Of a DNA stretch of 64,000 nt, positions 55,401 to 64,000 are shown piece after piece. Origin of the DNA: an uncultured Flavobacteriales bacterium (GTDB taxonomy: Bacteria > Bacteroidota > Bacteroidia > Flavobacteriales_G > Salibacteraceae); assembly GCA_913020435.1 (NCBI GenBank), contig CAJVZZ010000012.1, forward strand, positions 1-64,000, given 5' to 3'. Each line of letters starts with the position of its first letter. The stretch's first letter is position 1. The notes under the pieces are model-generated. The model had not been told where the DNA came from. It worked only from the letters and a program-made list of their open reading frames with translations, and ran no database searches. The position numbers and the translations under genes are program-made.

Positions 55401-56390
55401 ATGGTTTCAGGAAGGGATAGAGATCCGGGATATAATAAAAAGAAAGTAACAAAACCACTAGAGCAAACACCTGTGACTGATAAAACGACTCCTAATCCAA
55501 CAGATAACTTAGAGCAAGAGCCAACATCAGCCCCTAATACTGTTGAAACTCCAAAGATTACTGCTCCAGTTGTACCTGTGAAAGATATTCCAAAACGAGA
55601 ACCTATCGCAGTATCTTCACCGGTAGAAAAAAAACCTGAACCTAGACAAGAAAATACTAAAAGTACTCCACCGGTAACACCCCCTCCTATTGTTCCACCA
55701 GTAAAAAAACACAATTCACACAAGACAAGTCGAAAAAGTAAGCTGCTAGGAATAATTATTGCCGTTTTAATTTTGATTGGATTGATTACCTTGGGATATA
55801 CTATCATTTCTTCAATAATGGAAAAAGAAGCAACAGAAAAATCCGATGATTCCATTAAAAATGACGGGCTTAAATCTAACGGGTCAAATAGTACAGATGC
55901 CCTTTATGATAATGAATCTATTGAGGGCTTAGAAGCAGCTCCGCAAGCGGGAGCGATTGGTGACGGTTTTGAATCCATGGGAAATAAGGGAACGAATAAT
56001 TCTAAGGAAACAGAGCTCTCTACTGAAAATAGTATGGAATCTGAAATGAAAGAGGCCAGAGAAGGGTTTTCTGATAAAAGCTCACCTGATCAAGAAAAAG
56101 AGGCAATTAAAACAAAAATCATTCGTAAAAAGGGTGAATTTGAAATACCAAGTTGGATTATTGCCTTTAGTGCAAATTCTAAAAAACCGCTTGCAAATAC
56201 GAATTATAGTACACTTGAAGCATTGGGTTATGATGCTGGAATTTATTGGATTCCTAAATATTTTCCTGGTGGAAGCGAAATGTATAAGGTTTATGTCGGA
56301 CCCTATAAATCGGAAAAGGAAGCTGAAAGCATGTTGCCAGCTATTAAAAACCTGCAACTCGATGCTTATGTGCTGAAAATTGAAGAATAA
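55401..56390 (+). CDS. SPOR domain membrane protein
   Basis: The product has 329 residues. The first about 110 residues are a low-complexity cytoplasmic region rich in Pro, Thr and Lys. One membrane helix lies at about 114-137 (LLGIIIAVLILIGLITLGYTII). A long Ser/Glu/Asn-rich linker leads to a SPOR-type domain at about 246-329 (WIIAFSANSKKPLAN, YKVYVGPYKSEKEAESML and LDAYVLKI). SPOR domains bind denuded peptidoglycan at division sites. The topology (cytoplasmic tail, one helix, periplasmic SPOR) fits a FtsN-like or division-linked protein, but no specific orthologue is recognised. Confidence 0.78.
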   Translation: MVSGRDRDPGYNKKKVTKPLEQTPVTDKTTPNPTDNLEQEPTSAPNTVETPKITAPVVPVKDIPKREPIAVSSPVEKKPEPRQENTKSTPPVTPPPIVPPVKKHNSHKTSRKSKLLGIIIAVLILIGLITLGYTIISSIMEKEATEKSDDSIKNDGLKSNGSNSTDALYDNESIEGLEAAPQAGAIGDGFESMGNKGTNNSKETELSTENSMESEMKEAREGFSDKSSPDQEKEAIKTKIIRKKGEFEIPSWIIAFSANSKKPLANTNYSTLEALGYDAGIYWIPKYFPGGSEMYKVYVGPYKSEKEAESMLPAIKNLQLDAYVLKIEE

Positions 56391-56478
56391 CCTCAACATT
56401 ACTTTTTATCAATTATCATGTTCTTTGCTTAATTATTAATTGAACCCGGTAGTATTACTATTTTTTTAAAATCTAAAC

Positions 56479-59400
56479 ATGAAATATTTAGGCCTAATAA
56501 TATTATCATTTTTTCTGTCTAATTCCGCCTTCTCAGCTAAAGAGATAGAAACCAACGAAAAGAAAGACGATTCAAAACTCAACAGTGGCGCACTTTCTTC
56601 ATTTAAATTCCGAGCAGTTGGTCCGGCATTAACCTCAGGAAGAGTTGCAGATATTGCTATAAACGAAAAAATACCGGGCACCTATTATGTGGCTTCAGCT
56701 GCAGGTGGTGTTTGGAAAACCGAAAATTGGGGCACCACTTACGAGCCCATTTTTGACAAACAAGGCTCCTCTTCCATTGGATGCATTACCATTGACCCAA
56801 GTAATCCGCATACGATTTGGGTGGGTACTGGTGAAAACAATAATCAACGTTCGGTAGGTTATGGCGATGGTCTTTACAAATCAGATGATGGTGGAAAATC
56901 TTGGAAGAATGTAGGACTTAAAAATTCAGAACATATTGGAATGATTAAAGTCGATCCTAGAAACTCTAATCGTGTGCTTGTGGCAGCTTATGGTCCTCTC
57001 TGGAGCACTGGTGGTGATAGAGGAATTTACTTAACAGAAGACGGTGGTGAAACATGGAACAACATTTTAGAAGTTAGTGAGCATACCGGGTTCAACGAAA
57101 TTCATTTTGATCCTAGAAACCCAGATGTGATATACGCAGCGGCTCACCAGCGCAGAAGACATGTCTTTACCTATATCAGCGGTGGTCCAGAATCGGCAGT
57201 TTACAAATCAACAGACGGTGGAAAAACCTTCAATAAATTAGAGAATGGTCTACCTAAAGGAGATGTCGGAAGAATCGCTTTGGCAATTGAACCTCAAAAT
57301 CCAGATGTATTGTATGCTATGGTTGAAGCTACTGAGAAAAATCAGGGGTTATATCGCTCTGAAAATCGTGGCGCCAGCTGGAAAAAAGTAAATAAATATG
57401 CTTCAAGTGGAAACTACTATGTCGAGTTGGTTTGTGACCCTCATATTGAAGGACGAATTTATAGTATGGATACTTGGGCTCAAGTTTCAAACGATGGTGG
57501 AACAACTTGGAAAAAACTGGGCGAAAAAAGTAAACATGTGGATAATCACTGCATGTGGATTAACCCCAAAAACAAAAATCATTACTTGATGGGATGCGAT
57601 GGTGGAATCTATGAAAGTTTTGATGCTGCTTCCACATGGCAATTCAAACCCAATTTACCGATCACCCAATTTTACAAAGTAGCATTAGATAACGCTGAAC
57701 CATTCTATAATATCGCAGGTGGAACACAGGATAATTTCTCGTTAATGGGTCCTTCTAAAACGAATGACAAGCGAGGAATTGTAAATTCGGATTGGTTTGT
57801 CACTAAAGGTGGAGACGGATTTGAATCAGCAATTGATCCAACGGATCCAAATATTGTTTATGCTCAAAGTCAGTATGGCTATTTGGTGCGCTACGATAAG
57901 GCATCTGGTGAAACGGTTGATATTAAACCTCAACCTAAAAAAGATGAAGCAGCTTTTCGATGGAATTGGGATGCTCCTCTAATCATTTCACCGCACAACC
58001 ATAAGCGTCTGTATTTTGCTGCAAACAAAGTATTCCAATCTGATGATCAAGGAAACACCTGGAAGGCTATTAGTGGTGATTTAACACGTCAAATAGATCG
58101 CAATACTTTGCCTGTTATGGGAAAGGTGTGGAGTATGGACGCTGTTGCTAAAAATAAATCGACGACCATTTACGGAAATATTGTGGCGCTCTCAGAATCT
58201 CCTAAACTCGAGAACTTGCTTTATGTAGGAACTGATGACGGATTGATTCAAATTACAACTGACGCTGGTAACACTTGGAAAAAAATTGAATCGATAGAGG
58301 GAGTTCCTTCTAAAACTTATGTGAACATGTTACTGGCCTCTCAGCACAGTGAAAGTACGGCTTATGCAGTATTCAATAATCACAAGAACGGCGACTTCAA
58401 GCCTTACGTTTACCGATCACGAGACAAGGGAGCTACGTGGACTTCAATCATTGGCAACTTACCCGAAAGGGGCTCTGTTTATTGTATCGCTGAAGATCAT
58501 GTCGATCCTAATTTATTGTTTGCAGGAACTGAATTTGGTGTTTTTGTAACGGTCGATGGCGGCACTAAATGGACCCAATTGAAATCAGGACTTCCAACAG
58601 TTGCTGTTCGGGACATGGAGATTCAAAAACGTGAAAATGATTTGGTATTGGCCACATTTGGTCGAGGGTTTTATGTCCTTGATAATTACGCTCCTCTTAG
58701 AGAAATTACTGAAGATTTGCTTGCAGATGGTCCTGCAAAAATCTTTGCCATTAAAGATGCTGAAATGTATATAGAAGGCTCAAGACTTGGACGAAGAGGA
58801 AAAACCTTTCAAGGAGAATCATACTTCACTACTCCTAATCCCAGAATTGGAGCTGAAATTAAGTACTTCGTAAAAGAAGCACCAAAGTCTTTGAAAGCAA
58901 AACGTTTAGAAATAGAAAAAAAACAAGCGAAAAACAATACCGATATAACCTATCCTAGTTTCGATGAAATGCGAGCAGAGGACGATGAAAACGATCCCTA
59001 CTATTTATTTGAGATTAGCGATAATTCAGGAAACGTATTGCGAAGATTAAAACAACCTGCAGTTTCGGGAATAAACTCCGTTTTATGGGATTTACGTTAC
59101 GAATCCCAATCTCCGATTAGCTTAACATCCAAAGAACCAAAAAACATCTATCAAGGCTATGATTTCGGACGAATGGCTTTACCAGGGAAATACTCTGTAA
59201 AGGGTTTCCAAGTTGTCCGTGGAGAAGTTACTGAATTGACTGGTTCACAGGAATTTGGACTCAAGTTTTTAGAAATCAATAAACAAATGGGCTATGACAG
59301 AAGTGGAATTGAAAAATTTGCACAAGAAGTAGCAAATGCAAGAAACCAATTAGGGAAACTGAATAAGGTAAATAGCGACTTTAGCAAAAGAGCTGAGTAT

Positions 59401-59763
59401 TTACACCAAGCTGTAATTGCCACACCAAAAGCGGATATAACGTTGATTGAAAATCTAACACAGATTGACAATCAATTAAACAACTTAAGCATAAAACTTT
59501 ATGGCGATAACAGTGTTTCTAAACATGAGTTTGAAACTGCTCCTTCAATAAACAACAGATTAGGAACAGTTGTCTATTACCTATGGAGAACTACCTCTAA
59601 TCCTACTTCAACTCAACGAGAACAAGTCACTATCGCTAAAGAAGGTTTGACTTTTGTACAAGATGAACTGGAATCAATAAAAACTCAAATAATTGACATT
59701 CAAAATCAATTGAAGGCGGCTGGGGTTAGTTATACTCCAGGCTGGTTGCCGGATGTAGAATAA
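56479..59763 (+). CDS. Secreted BNR/VPS10-like beta-propeller protein without sorting domain
   Basis: The product has 1094 residues with a signal peptide (about 1-20, cut near AFSAK). About ten Asp-box-like blade motifs run through residues 60-720, for example SDDGGKSW, TEDGGETW, STDGGKTF, SNDGGTTW, SDDQGNTW and SRDKGATW. This is the sortilin/glycosyl-hydrolase-like double propeller seen in many Bacteroidota. After about residue 800 the sequence changes to an Ig-like then a helical segment with coiled-coil character (RNQLGKLNKVNSDF to DIQNQLKAAG). No T9SS C-terminal domain is present, so it should stay in the periplasm or leave by another route. It lies 7 bases before the next gene. Confidence 0.8.
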   Translation: MKYLGLIILSFFLSNSAFSAKEIETNEKKDDSKLNSGALSSFKFRAVGPALTSGRVADIAINEKIPGTYYVASAAGGVWKTENWGTTYEPIFDKQGSSSIGCITIDPSNPHTIWVGTGENNNQRSVGYGDGLYKSDDGGKSWKNVGLKNSEHIGMIKVDPRNSNRVLVAAYGPLWSTGGDRGIYLTEDGGETWNNILEVSEHTGFNEIHFDPRNPDVIYAAAHQRRRHVFTYISGGPESAVYKSTDGGKTFNKLENGLPKGDVGRIALAIEPQNPDVLYAMVEATEKNQGLYRSENRGASWKKVNKYASSGNYYVELVCDPHIEGRIYSMDTWAQVSNDGGTTWKKLGEKSKHVDNHCMWINPKNKNHYLMGCDGGIYESFDAASTWQFKPNLPITQFYKVALDNAEPFYNIAGGTQDNFSLMGPSKTNDKRGIVNSDWFVTKGGDGFESAIDPTDPNIVYAQSQYGYLVRYDKASGETVDIKPQPKKDEAAFRWNWDAPLIISPHNHKRLYFAANKVFQSDDQGNTWKAISGDLTRQIDRNTLPVMGKVWSMDAVAKNKSTTIYGNIVALSESPKLENLLYVGTDDGLIQITTDAGNTWKKIESIEGVPSKTYVNMLLASQHSESTAYAVFNNHKNGDFKPYVYRSRDKGATWTSIIGNLPERGSVYCIAEDHVDPNLLFAGTEFGVFVTVDGGTKWTQLKSGLPTVAVRDMEIQKRENDLVLATFGRGFYVLDNYAPLREITEDLLADGPAKIFAIKDAEMYIEGSRLGRRGKTFQGESYFTTPNPRIGAEIKYFVKEAPKSLKAKRLEIEKKQAKNNTDITYPSFDEMRAEDDENDPYYLFEISDNSGNVLRRLKQPAVSGINSVLWDLRYESQSPISLTSKEPKNIYQGYDFGRMALPGKYSVKGFQVVRGEVTELTGSQEFGLKFLEINKQMGYDRSGIEKFAQEVANARNQLGKLNKVNSDFSKRAEYLHQAVIATPKADITLIENLTQIDNQLNNLSIKLYGDNSVSKHEFETAPSINNRLGTVVYYLWRTTSNPTSTQREQVTIAKEGLTFVQDELESIKTQIIDIQNQLKAAGVSYTPGWLPDVE

Positions 59764-59770
59764 TTTTAAA

Positions 59771-61150
59771 ATGAGAAATATCATCAAAACAGTTCTGGTT
59801 ATTATTGCATTTATAAATATTGCGTGCAATAAAGAGTCAGCAGATTATAGTCAAAGGTTAGTGGCCCAAAATGAAGCCGATATTGAGACTGGATTGCCTC
59901 CGATAATAAACTTTGAAAGGTCTTGCAACCCCAAAGAACTTATCCGAAATAATTCTAATATTGAGGGATATACAGATAAACAAAGCTATGCAGTTGGGGA
60001 GAGAGTCTTTTTTTACATCCATAGCAGAACCCCTTCTTATTCATTTGAGTTATATCGCTTTGGTCAAAACCAACAATTAATTTATTCGGAAAACCGGAAT
60101 GATGGTGCAATTCAAAACTACCTATGCTACTCCTATTCACATGGTTGCGACTGGAATTCAACTTTTAATTACGCACTCTCAGGAAGTCTTCGAACTGGAT
60201 ATTATAGCGCTAAAATTGAAAATGAAAACGGTTCTTCTTGGATTACATTTATTGTAAAACCTTTTTCAAAAACGAGTGATATTGCTTTAATCGCATCAAC
60301 ATTTACCTGGTGTGCCTATAATGATTGGGGTGGTGGATCTTTCTATACTAACAGAATTGAAGAGGAGTCTCCCGTTTCCGAAAATATAGCTTTTCTTAGA
60401 CCAAACCCATCGGCAAGTCCTTTCGAAAACTCTCATTTAACTGGTTCTGAGCTTCATTTAGTAAAGTGGTTAGAACAAAACAACTATGCGTATGATCAAT
60501 TTTCTGATGTTGATTTACATGAATCGCCAGATGATATAAAAAAGTATAAAACGATTATAATTCAAACACACCCAGAATATTATTCTCAAGAAATGTACAG
60601 CGCTCTTTTAGAATATATAAACGAAGGTGGACATTTAATGTATTTGGGTGCAAATGGAATTTATTCTAAGGTTGTTTTTAACCCTCTCTTGAAAATTCTA
60701 GAAACTCGAAAGACTGGAGGAACTCATTTTTATGAAGAAAGCCAAGGTGGACTCTGGCGAGACTTGGAACTCCATGAATCATCCCTGATCGGAGTTCAAT
60801 ACGATAGAAGAGGCTACAACACCTATAAGCCATACAAGGTAAAAAATGCTTCACATTGGGTATATTCGAATACTAACCTTAAAAACGATGATACGTTTGG
60901 AGAGTCTTGCGGAAGAGACGGTGCATCTGGCCATGAAACCGATAAAATCACAAACTTTTCACCCACAAATATTATTCATTTAGCTAAAGGTACAAATTCT
61001 AATAATGGCGGCGCAGATATGACATACTATGAAAATAACAATGGCGGTAAAGTTTTTTCTGTAGGATCTATTACTTACACTTCATGTATTAATGATGATC
61101 CAGTAATATCTCAAATTACTGAAAATGTTTTAAACGAGTTTCTTAAATAA
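59771..61150 (+). CDS. Lipoprotein resembling the N,N-dimethylformamidase large-subunit C-terminal domain
   Basis: The product has 459 residues. The lipoprotein signal ends at Cys19 (FINIAC). An Ig-like front (QSYAVGERVFFYIHSRTPSYSFELYRFG, then GYYSAKIENENGSSWITFIVKP) leads to a Rossmann/amidotransferase-like core: STFTWCAYNDWGGGSFY, WLEQNNYAYDQFSDVDLH, TIIIQTHPEYYSQEMYSALLEYINEGGHLMYLGANGIY. This order matches my memory of dimethylformamidase beta-subunit-like proteins, which cleave amides with a metal; that it acts on dimethylformamide is unlikely. It is lipid-anchored, unlike the characterised enzyme. It is the second gene of a unit with the BNR propeller. Confidence 0.65.
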   Translation: MRNIIKTVLVIIAFINIACNKESADYSQRLVAQNEADIETGLPPIINFERSCNPKELIRNNSNIEGYTDKQSYAVGERVFFYIHSRTPSYSFELYRFGQNQQLIYSENRNDGAIQNYLCYSYSHGCDWNSTFNYALSGSLRTGYYSAKIENENGSSWITFIVKPFSKTSDIALIASTFTWCAYNDWGGGSFYTNRIEEESPVSENIAFLRPNPSASPFENSHLTGSELHLVKWLEQNNYAYDQFSDVDLHESPDDIKKYKTIIIQTHPEYYSQEMYSALLEYINEGGHLMYLGANGIYSKVVFNPLLKILETRKTGGTHFYEESQGGLWRDLELHESSLIGVQYDRRGYNTYKPYKVKNASHWVYSNTNLKNDDTFGESCGRDGASGHETDKITNFSPTNIIHLAKGTNSNNGGADMTYYENNNGGKVFSVGSITYTSCINDDPVISQITENVLNEFLK

Positions 61151-61958
61151 AGAAATCAGGTAACAAATCATTTCCCGGCACCTGCTGATATTGATCAAAG
61201 TCCGCTACTCCAGCCTTCGAAAGTACTTCCTCATCTATAAAATAGTTTCCTGACGTATCTCTACTTGGTTTGCTCAAAATCTCAAATGCTGCATCAGCAA
61301 CAATCTGGGGTATTCTAGCTCGTTTTATAACTTCCTCTCCTCCCAATAAGTTTCGGACTGCAGCAGTGGCGATAACTGTCTTAGGCCAAAGCGCATTTAC
61401 ACCTATCCCCAATGGTTTTAATTCTTCTGCTAAGCCTAAAACACATAAGCTCATTCCATATTTAGCAATTGAATATCCTAAATGCGGACCAAACCATTTC
61501 GATTCAAAATTCAAAGGTGGACTTAGGTTTAAAATATGTGGATTGTCTGCCACTTTAAGGTATGGAATCGCAATCTTACTAGTCATATAGGTTCCTCTCA
61601 CATTGACCTGATGCATTAAATCAAAACGCTTCATCTCTAAGTGCTGAGCATCACTAAGATTAATAGCACTGGCATTATTAATTACGATATCAATTCCCCC
61701 AAAATGATCAGCAGCTTTTTTCAGCGCTAGTTCCACTTGATCTTCATACCGCACATCCATTTCTATGGCTAAGCTATCACCACCGGCATCTTTCATTTCT
61801 TGAGCACTAGTGTGTATAGTCCCCGCTAGTTTGGGATGTGGTTCTGTTGATTTACCGGTTACAACAATATTCGCTCCTGCTTCAGCTAATTTCAACCCTA
61901 TTGCTTTGCCGATTCCACGAGAAGCACCTGTTATAAAGACTGTCTTGTTTTTGAACAT
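61143..61958 (-). CDS. Short-chain dehydrogenase/reductase (HSDL2-like)
   Basis: The product has 271 residues. The NAD(P)-binding GASRGIGKAIGLKLAEAG opens the protein, IVINNASAINLSD follows, and the catalytic Tyr-Lys pair is YSIAKYG. The C-terminal stretch (SRDTSGNYFIDEEVL) fits the HSDL2-like group, which acts on unknown fatty-acid or steroid-like substrates. The 3' end overlaps the convergent lipoprotein gene by 8 bases. Confidence 0.9.
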   Translation of the reverse strand: MFKNKTVFITGASRGIGKAIGLKLAEAGANIVVTGKSTEPHPKLAGTIHTSAQEMKDAGGDSLAIEMDVRYEDQVELALKKAADHFGGIDIVINNASAINLSDAQHLEMKRFDLMHQVNVRGTYMTSKIAIPYLKVADNPHILNLSPPLNFESKWFGPHLGYSIAKYGMSLCVLGLAEELKPLGIGVNALWPKTVIATAAVRNLLGGEEVIKRARIPQIVADAAFEILSKPSRDTSGNYFIDEEVLSKAGVADFDQYQQVPGNDLLPDFFI

Positions 61959-62035
61959 GATTTTAGGTTTTAAGATTTAAAAGTACAGCTATTAAAAAAT
62001 AAAGATTGGTAAATGTTTGGCTCTTTTTTTGAATT

Positions 62036-62194
62036 ATGAAAATCGACATCTACACTATTGATAGCGAGGCGATATGAGCTTGGCTTACAAAAGCAATTAA
62101 TTCTGAAAGAATCAAGTCAAGAAAAAGCAATTGGGTTTATGAAACATTACTTGAGAATTTGGCTTTATCCCAGATCTTAAAACTAAAACGCTAA
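62036..62194 (+). pseudogene. Possible remnant of a small gene with one in-frame stop
   Basis: From ATG at 62036 the frame reads 13 codons to a TGA (62075-62077), then a further 38 codons to a TAA. The second part (for example KAINSERIKSRKSNWVYETLL) has a protein-like composition with two Trp. I do not recognise the family. It may be a decayed gene or chance. Confidence 0.25.
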
Positions 62195-62280
62195 ATAGGA
62201 AGAAGACTCCTTAAGCGAAAATTATATTTCTATCTTCTGGAAAGAAGTTGCCAAACCTTAATTTAAACCCATAAAAAAAA

Positions 62281-62306
62281 GCCGTATCCAAACAAATGAA
62301 TACGAC
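62281..62306 (-). terminator. typA terminator
   Basis: On the minus strand GTCGTAT and ATACGGC pair over 7 bases with one wobble around a 12-base loop, followed by a run of T (62280-62273). It lies about 24 bases beyond the typA stop. Confidence 0.75.
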
Positions 62307-62329
62307 TTTAATAAAATTTTAGACTAACC

Positions 62330-64000
62330 TTAGTTATTCTTTCTTCTTTCGTTTTCTTTCAATTTGATTTTACGCATTCTGATACTCTTTGGAGTAAACT
62401 CAACGTATTCATCTTTTTGAATGTATTCCAATGTTTCTTCTAGAGAAAAAATAATTGGGGGAGCCAAACGAACTTTATCATCAGTACTCTGAGTACGCAT
62501 GTTCGTTAACTTTTTCGTTTTCGTAATATTGATAGTTAAATCAGTTGCACGAATGTGCTCTCCTAAAATTTGACCTTCGTAAATCTCAGTTCCTGGAGCA
62601 ATATAGAACTTACCTCTATCTTGCAACTTATCCAAAGCAAAAGGAATAGCCATTCCAGTTTCTAAAGCAATCAAAGTACCATTCTTACGAGTTGGAATAT
62701 CTCCTTTCCATGCTTCATAACCTGTAAAGCGGTGCGCCATAATAGCCTCACCAGCACTCACGTTAAGAATACTTGTTCTAAGTCCAATAATTCCTCTTGA
62801 AGGAATATTGAATTCCAAATGAATCAAATCACCTTTCGGCTCCATGATTACCATTTCACCTTTACGTTGATTTACCAACTCAATAACCTTTCCTGAACTT
62901 GCTTCTGGAACGTCAATGGTCATTAATTCCATTGGCTCAGATTTTTTTCCGTCAATTTCCTTTATGATTACTTGAGGTTGACCTACTTGTAATTCGTAAC
63001 CTTCTCTTCGCATGGTTTCAATCAATACACTCAAGTGCATAATTCCACGTCCATAAACCATCAACTGATCTGGAGAAGAAGTATCCTCAACCTTAAGTGC
63101 TAAATTCTTTTCCATTTCTTTCATCAATCGATCTCTCAAATGACGAGAAGTAACAAAATCTCCTTCCTTACCAAAGAATGGTGAATTGTTAATGGTAAAC
63201 ATCATGCTCATTGTAGGCTCATCAATGCTCATAGCTTTCATTCCTTCTGGTGACTCAAAATCGGCAATGGTATCACCAATTTCAAATTCAGGAATTCCGG
63301 TTAAAGCACACAAATCTCCTGCAGGAACTTCAGTTACCTTTTTACGAGATAAACCGTCAAAAGTAAAAAGCTCCTTAGTTCTTGATTTTATAATACTACC
63401 ATCACGCTTAACCAAACTAACTGGCATATTTTCTTTCATAGTGCCACGAGAAACTCTACCAATTGCTATTCTACCGACATAAGAAGAATAATCAATAGTG
63501 GTAATCTGCATTTGAAGCGTACCTGGCGCTATTTCTGGAACTGGAACTTTATCCAGAATCATATCTAATAATGGCTCAATGTTATCTGTTTTATCTGAAG
63601 GATCTAAACTCATCCATTCATCCTTTGCAGAACCATAAACACTAGAGAAATCTAATTGTTCTTCTGTAGCATCTAAGTTGAACATCAAATCAAAAACCAT
63701 TTCATGAACCTCTTCAGGTCTACAATTTGGTTTATCAACTTTGTTTATTACCACGATTGGCTTCAATCCTAATTCTAAAGATTTAGAAAGTACATAACGC
63801 GTTTGAGGCATAGGGCCTTCAAAAGCATCTACCAATAAAAGCACACCATCAGCCATGTTTAACACACGCTCTACCTCACCACCAAAATCGGCGTGACCAG
63901 GAGTATCAATAATATTGATTTTGGTTCCTTTATAGGTTACCGAAACGTTCTTTGAGAAAATAGTGATTCCACGTTCTCTTTCTTGATCGTTGCTATCTAA
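62330..64000 (-). CDS. typA: GTP-binding protein TypA/BipA, 5' end outside the window
   Basis: This translation-factor-like GTPase binds ribosomes and helps in stress and ribosome assembly. The window covers 556 codons plus the stop; the frame remains open to the right edge, where it reads LDSNDQERERGITI, the switch I region. About 40 N-terminal residues with the P-loop lie outside. Seen are DTPGHADFGGEVERVLNMADG (G3), VVINKVDKPNCRPEEV (G4), elongation-factor domains II and III/V, and the TypA C-terminal domain with HFRDRLMKEM-like and YEAWKGDIPTRKNGTLIALETG regions. The tail is Lys/Arg-rich. A terminator follows. Confidence 0.96.
   Translation of the reverse strand, partial: LDSNDQERERGITIFSKNVSVTYKGTKINIIDTPGHADFGGEVERVLNMADGVLLLVDAFEGPMPQTRYVLSKSLELGLKPIVVINKVDKPNCRPEEVHEMVFDLMFNLDATEEQLDFSSVYGSAKDEWMSLDPSDKTDNIEPLLDMILDKVPVPEIAPGTLQMQITTIDYSSYVGRIAIGRVSRGTMKENMPVSLVKRDGSIIKSRTKELFTFDGLSRKKVTEVPAGDLCALTGIPEFEIGDTIADFESPEGMKAMSIDEPTMSMMFTINNSPFFGKEGDFVTSRHLRDRLMKEMEKNLALKVEDTSSPDQLMVYGRGIMHLSVLIETMRREGYELQVGQPQVIIKEIDGKKSEPMELMTIDVPEASSGKVIELVNQRKGEMVIMEPKGDLIHLEFNIPSRGIIGLRTSILNVSAGEAIMAHRFTGYEAWKGDIPTRKNGTLIALETGMAIPFALDKLQDRGKFYIAPGTEIYEGQILGEHIRATDLTINITKTKKLTNMRTQSTDDKVRLAPPIIFSLEETLEYIQKDEYVEFTPKSIRMRKIKLKENERRKNN

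Larger units (their letters stand above)
61959..62329. other. 371-base stretch without an intact gene
   Basis: This is the longest region without an intact gene. It holds a possible decayed reading frame (62036-62194) and the typA terminator at its right end. No tRNA fold, long repeat or full TAnnTTTG box is seen in the rest. Confidence 0.5.

Noticed and set aside
55382-55855. 157-residue minus-strand frame rich in Gly and Ser
   Set aside because: It mirrors the low-complexity Pro/Thr-rich front of the SPOR gene, with no supporting start or promoter.
1-64000. CRISPR arrays, tRNA genes, transposons or phage islands
   Set aside because: I looked for regular direct repeats, cloverleaf-like tracts in the gaps and transposase or integrase motifs, and found none. 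Gaps between genes are short.

Overview
The window is chromosomal DNA of a member of the Bacteroidota, most like a marine Flavobacteriales or Cytophagales relative; I cannot place it closer. The signs are: AT-rich DNA with few Shine-Dalgarno sites; repeated TAnnTTTG promoter -7 boxes just ahead of start codons; secD and secF fused in one gene; a single-chain PurL-PurQ fusion; type IX secretion (T9SS) sorting domains; PorV-family, Porin_10 and TonB-dependent outer-membrane proteins; and a bacterial geranylgeranylglyceryl-phosphate-synthase-type enzyme. I see no rRNA, tRNA, CRISPR array, transposase or phage gene. Most of the window is core genome, with a few lineage-specific surface-protein regions.

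Layout. 1-5.0 kb: a small barrel protein, a secreted Cys-containing protein and purL. 5.1-7.9 kb: a polytopic membrane protein overlapping an amidohydrolase-like lipoprotein that has lost active-site residues. 8.0-13.5 kb: an overlapping run of fadD-like acyl-CoA ligase, M1 aminopeptidase and an LpxH-like phosphoesterase, with a terminator-shaped hairpin inside the M1 signal-peptide codons. 13.5-24.4 kb: GAPDH, a large T9SS beta-propeller protein, lipA with an outer-membrane protein, aconitase, a MacB-type permease and a DUF4421-like protein. 24.4-31.0 kb: dnaK, a lipoprotein, panB-rluA, and an ECF sigma factor with a membrane partner. 31.2-37.8 kb: malate dehydrogenase, secDF, tatA, a Porin_10 protein. 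37.8-42.0 kb: a phosphopantetheinyl transferase / GGGP synthase-like / ThiE-like operon divergent from ahcY, then a Rieske-like lipoprotein and a small basic secreted protein whose start codons face each other across one base.

42.2-51.7 kb is the most distinctive block. A TonB-dependent receptor, a 1508-residue surface protein with a non-standard C-terminal sorting-like domain, and a PorV/PorQ-family barrel lie in one apparent operon behind a near-perfect palindrome. This looks like a dedicated export and display unit. 51.8-64.0 kb holds greA-HIT, ruvC, a YbhN-like protein with a family 2 glycosyltransferase, a SPOR protein, a second large BNR beta-propeller followed by a dimethylformamidase-like lipoprotein, an SDR oxidoreductase and a 5'-truncated typA.

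The strongest leads for new biology are the three-gene export cassette, the sigma/anti-sigma pair whose periplasmic half resembles a T9SS cargo C-terminus, and the terminator hidden in the M1 peptidase signal sequence. All functional calls come from reading motifs by eye; no database search was run.
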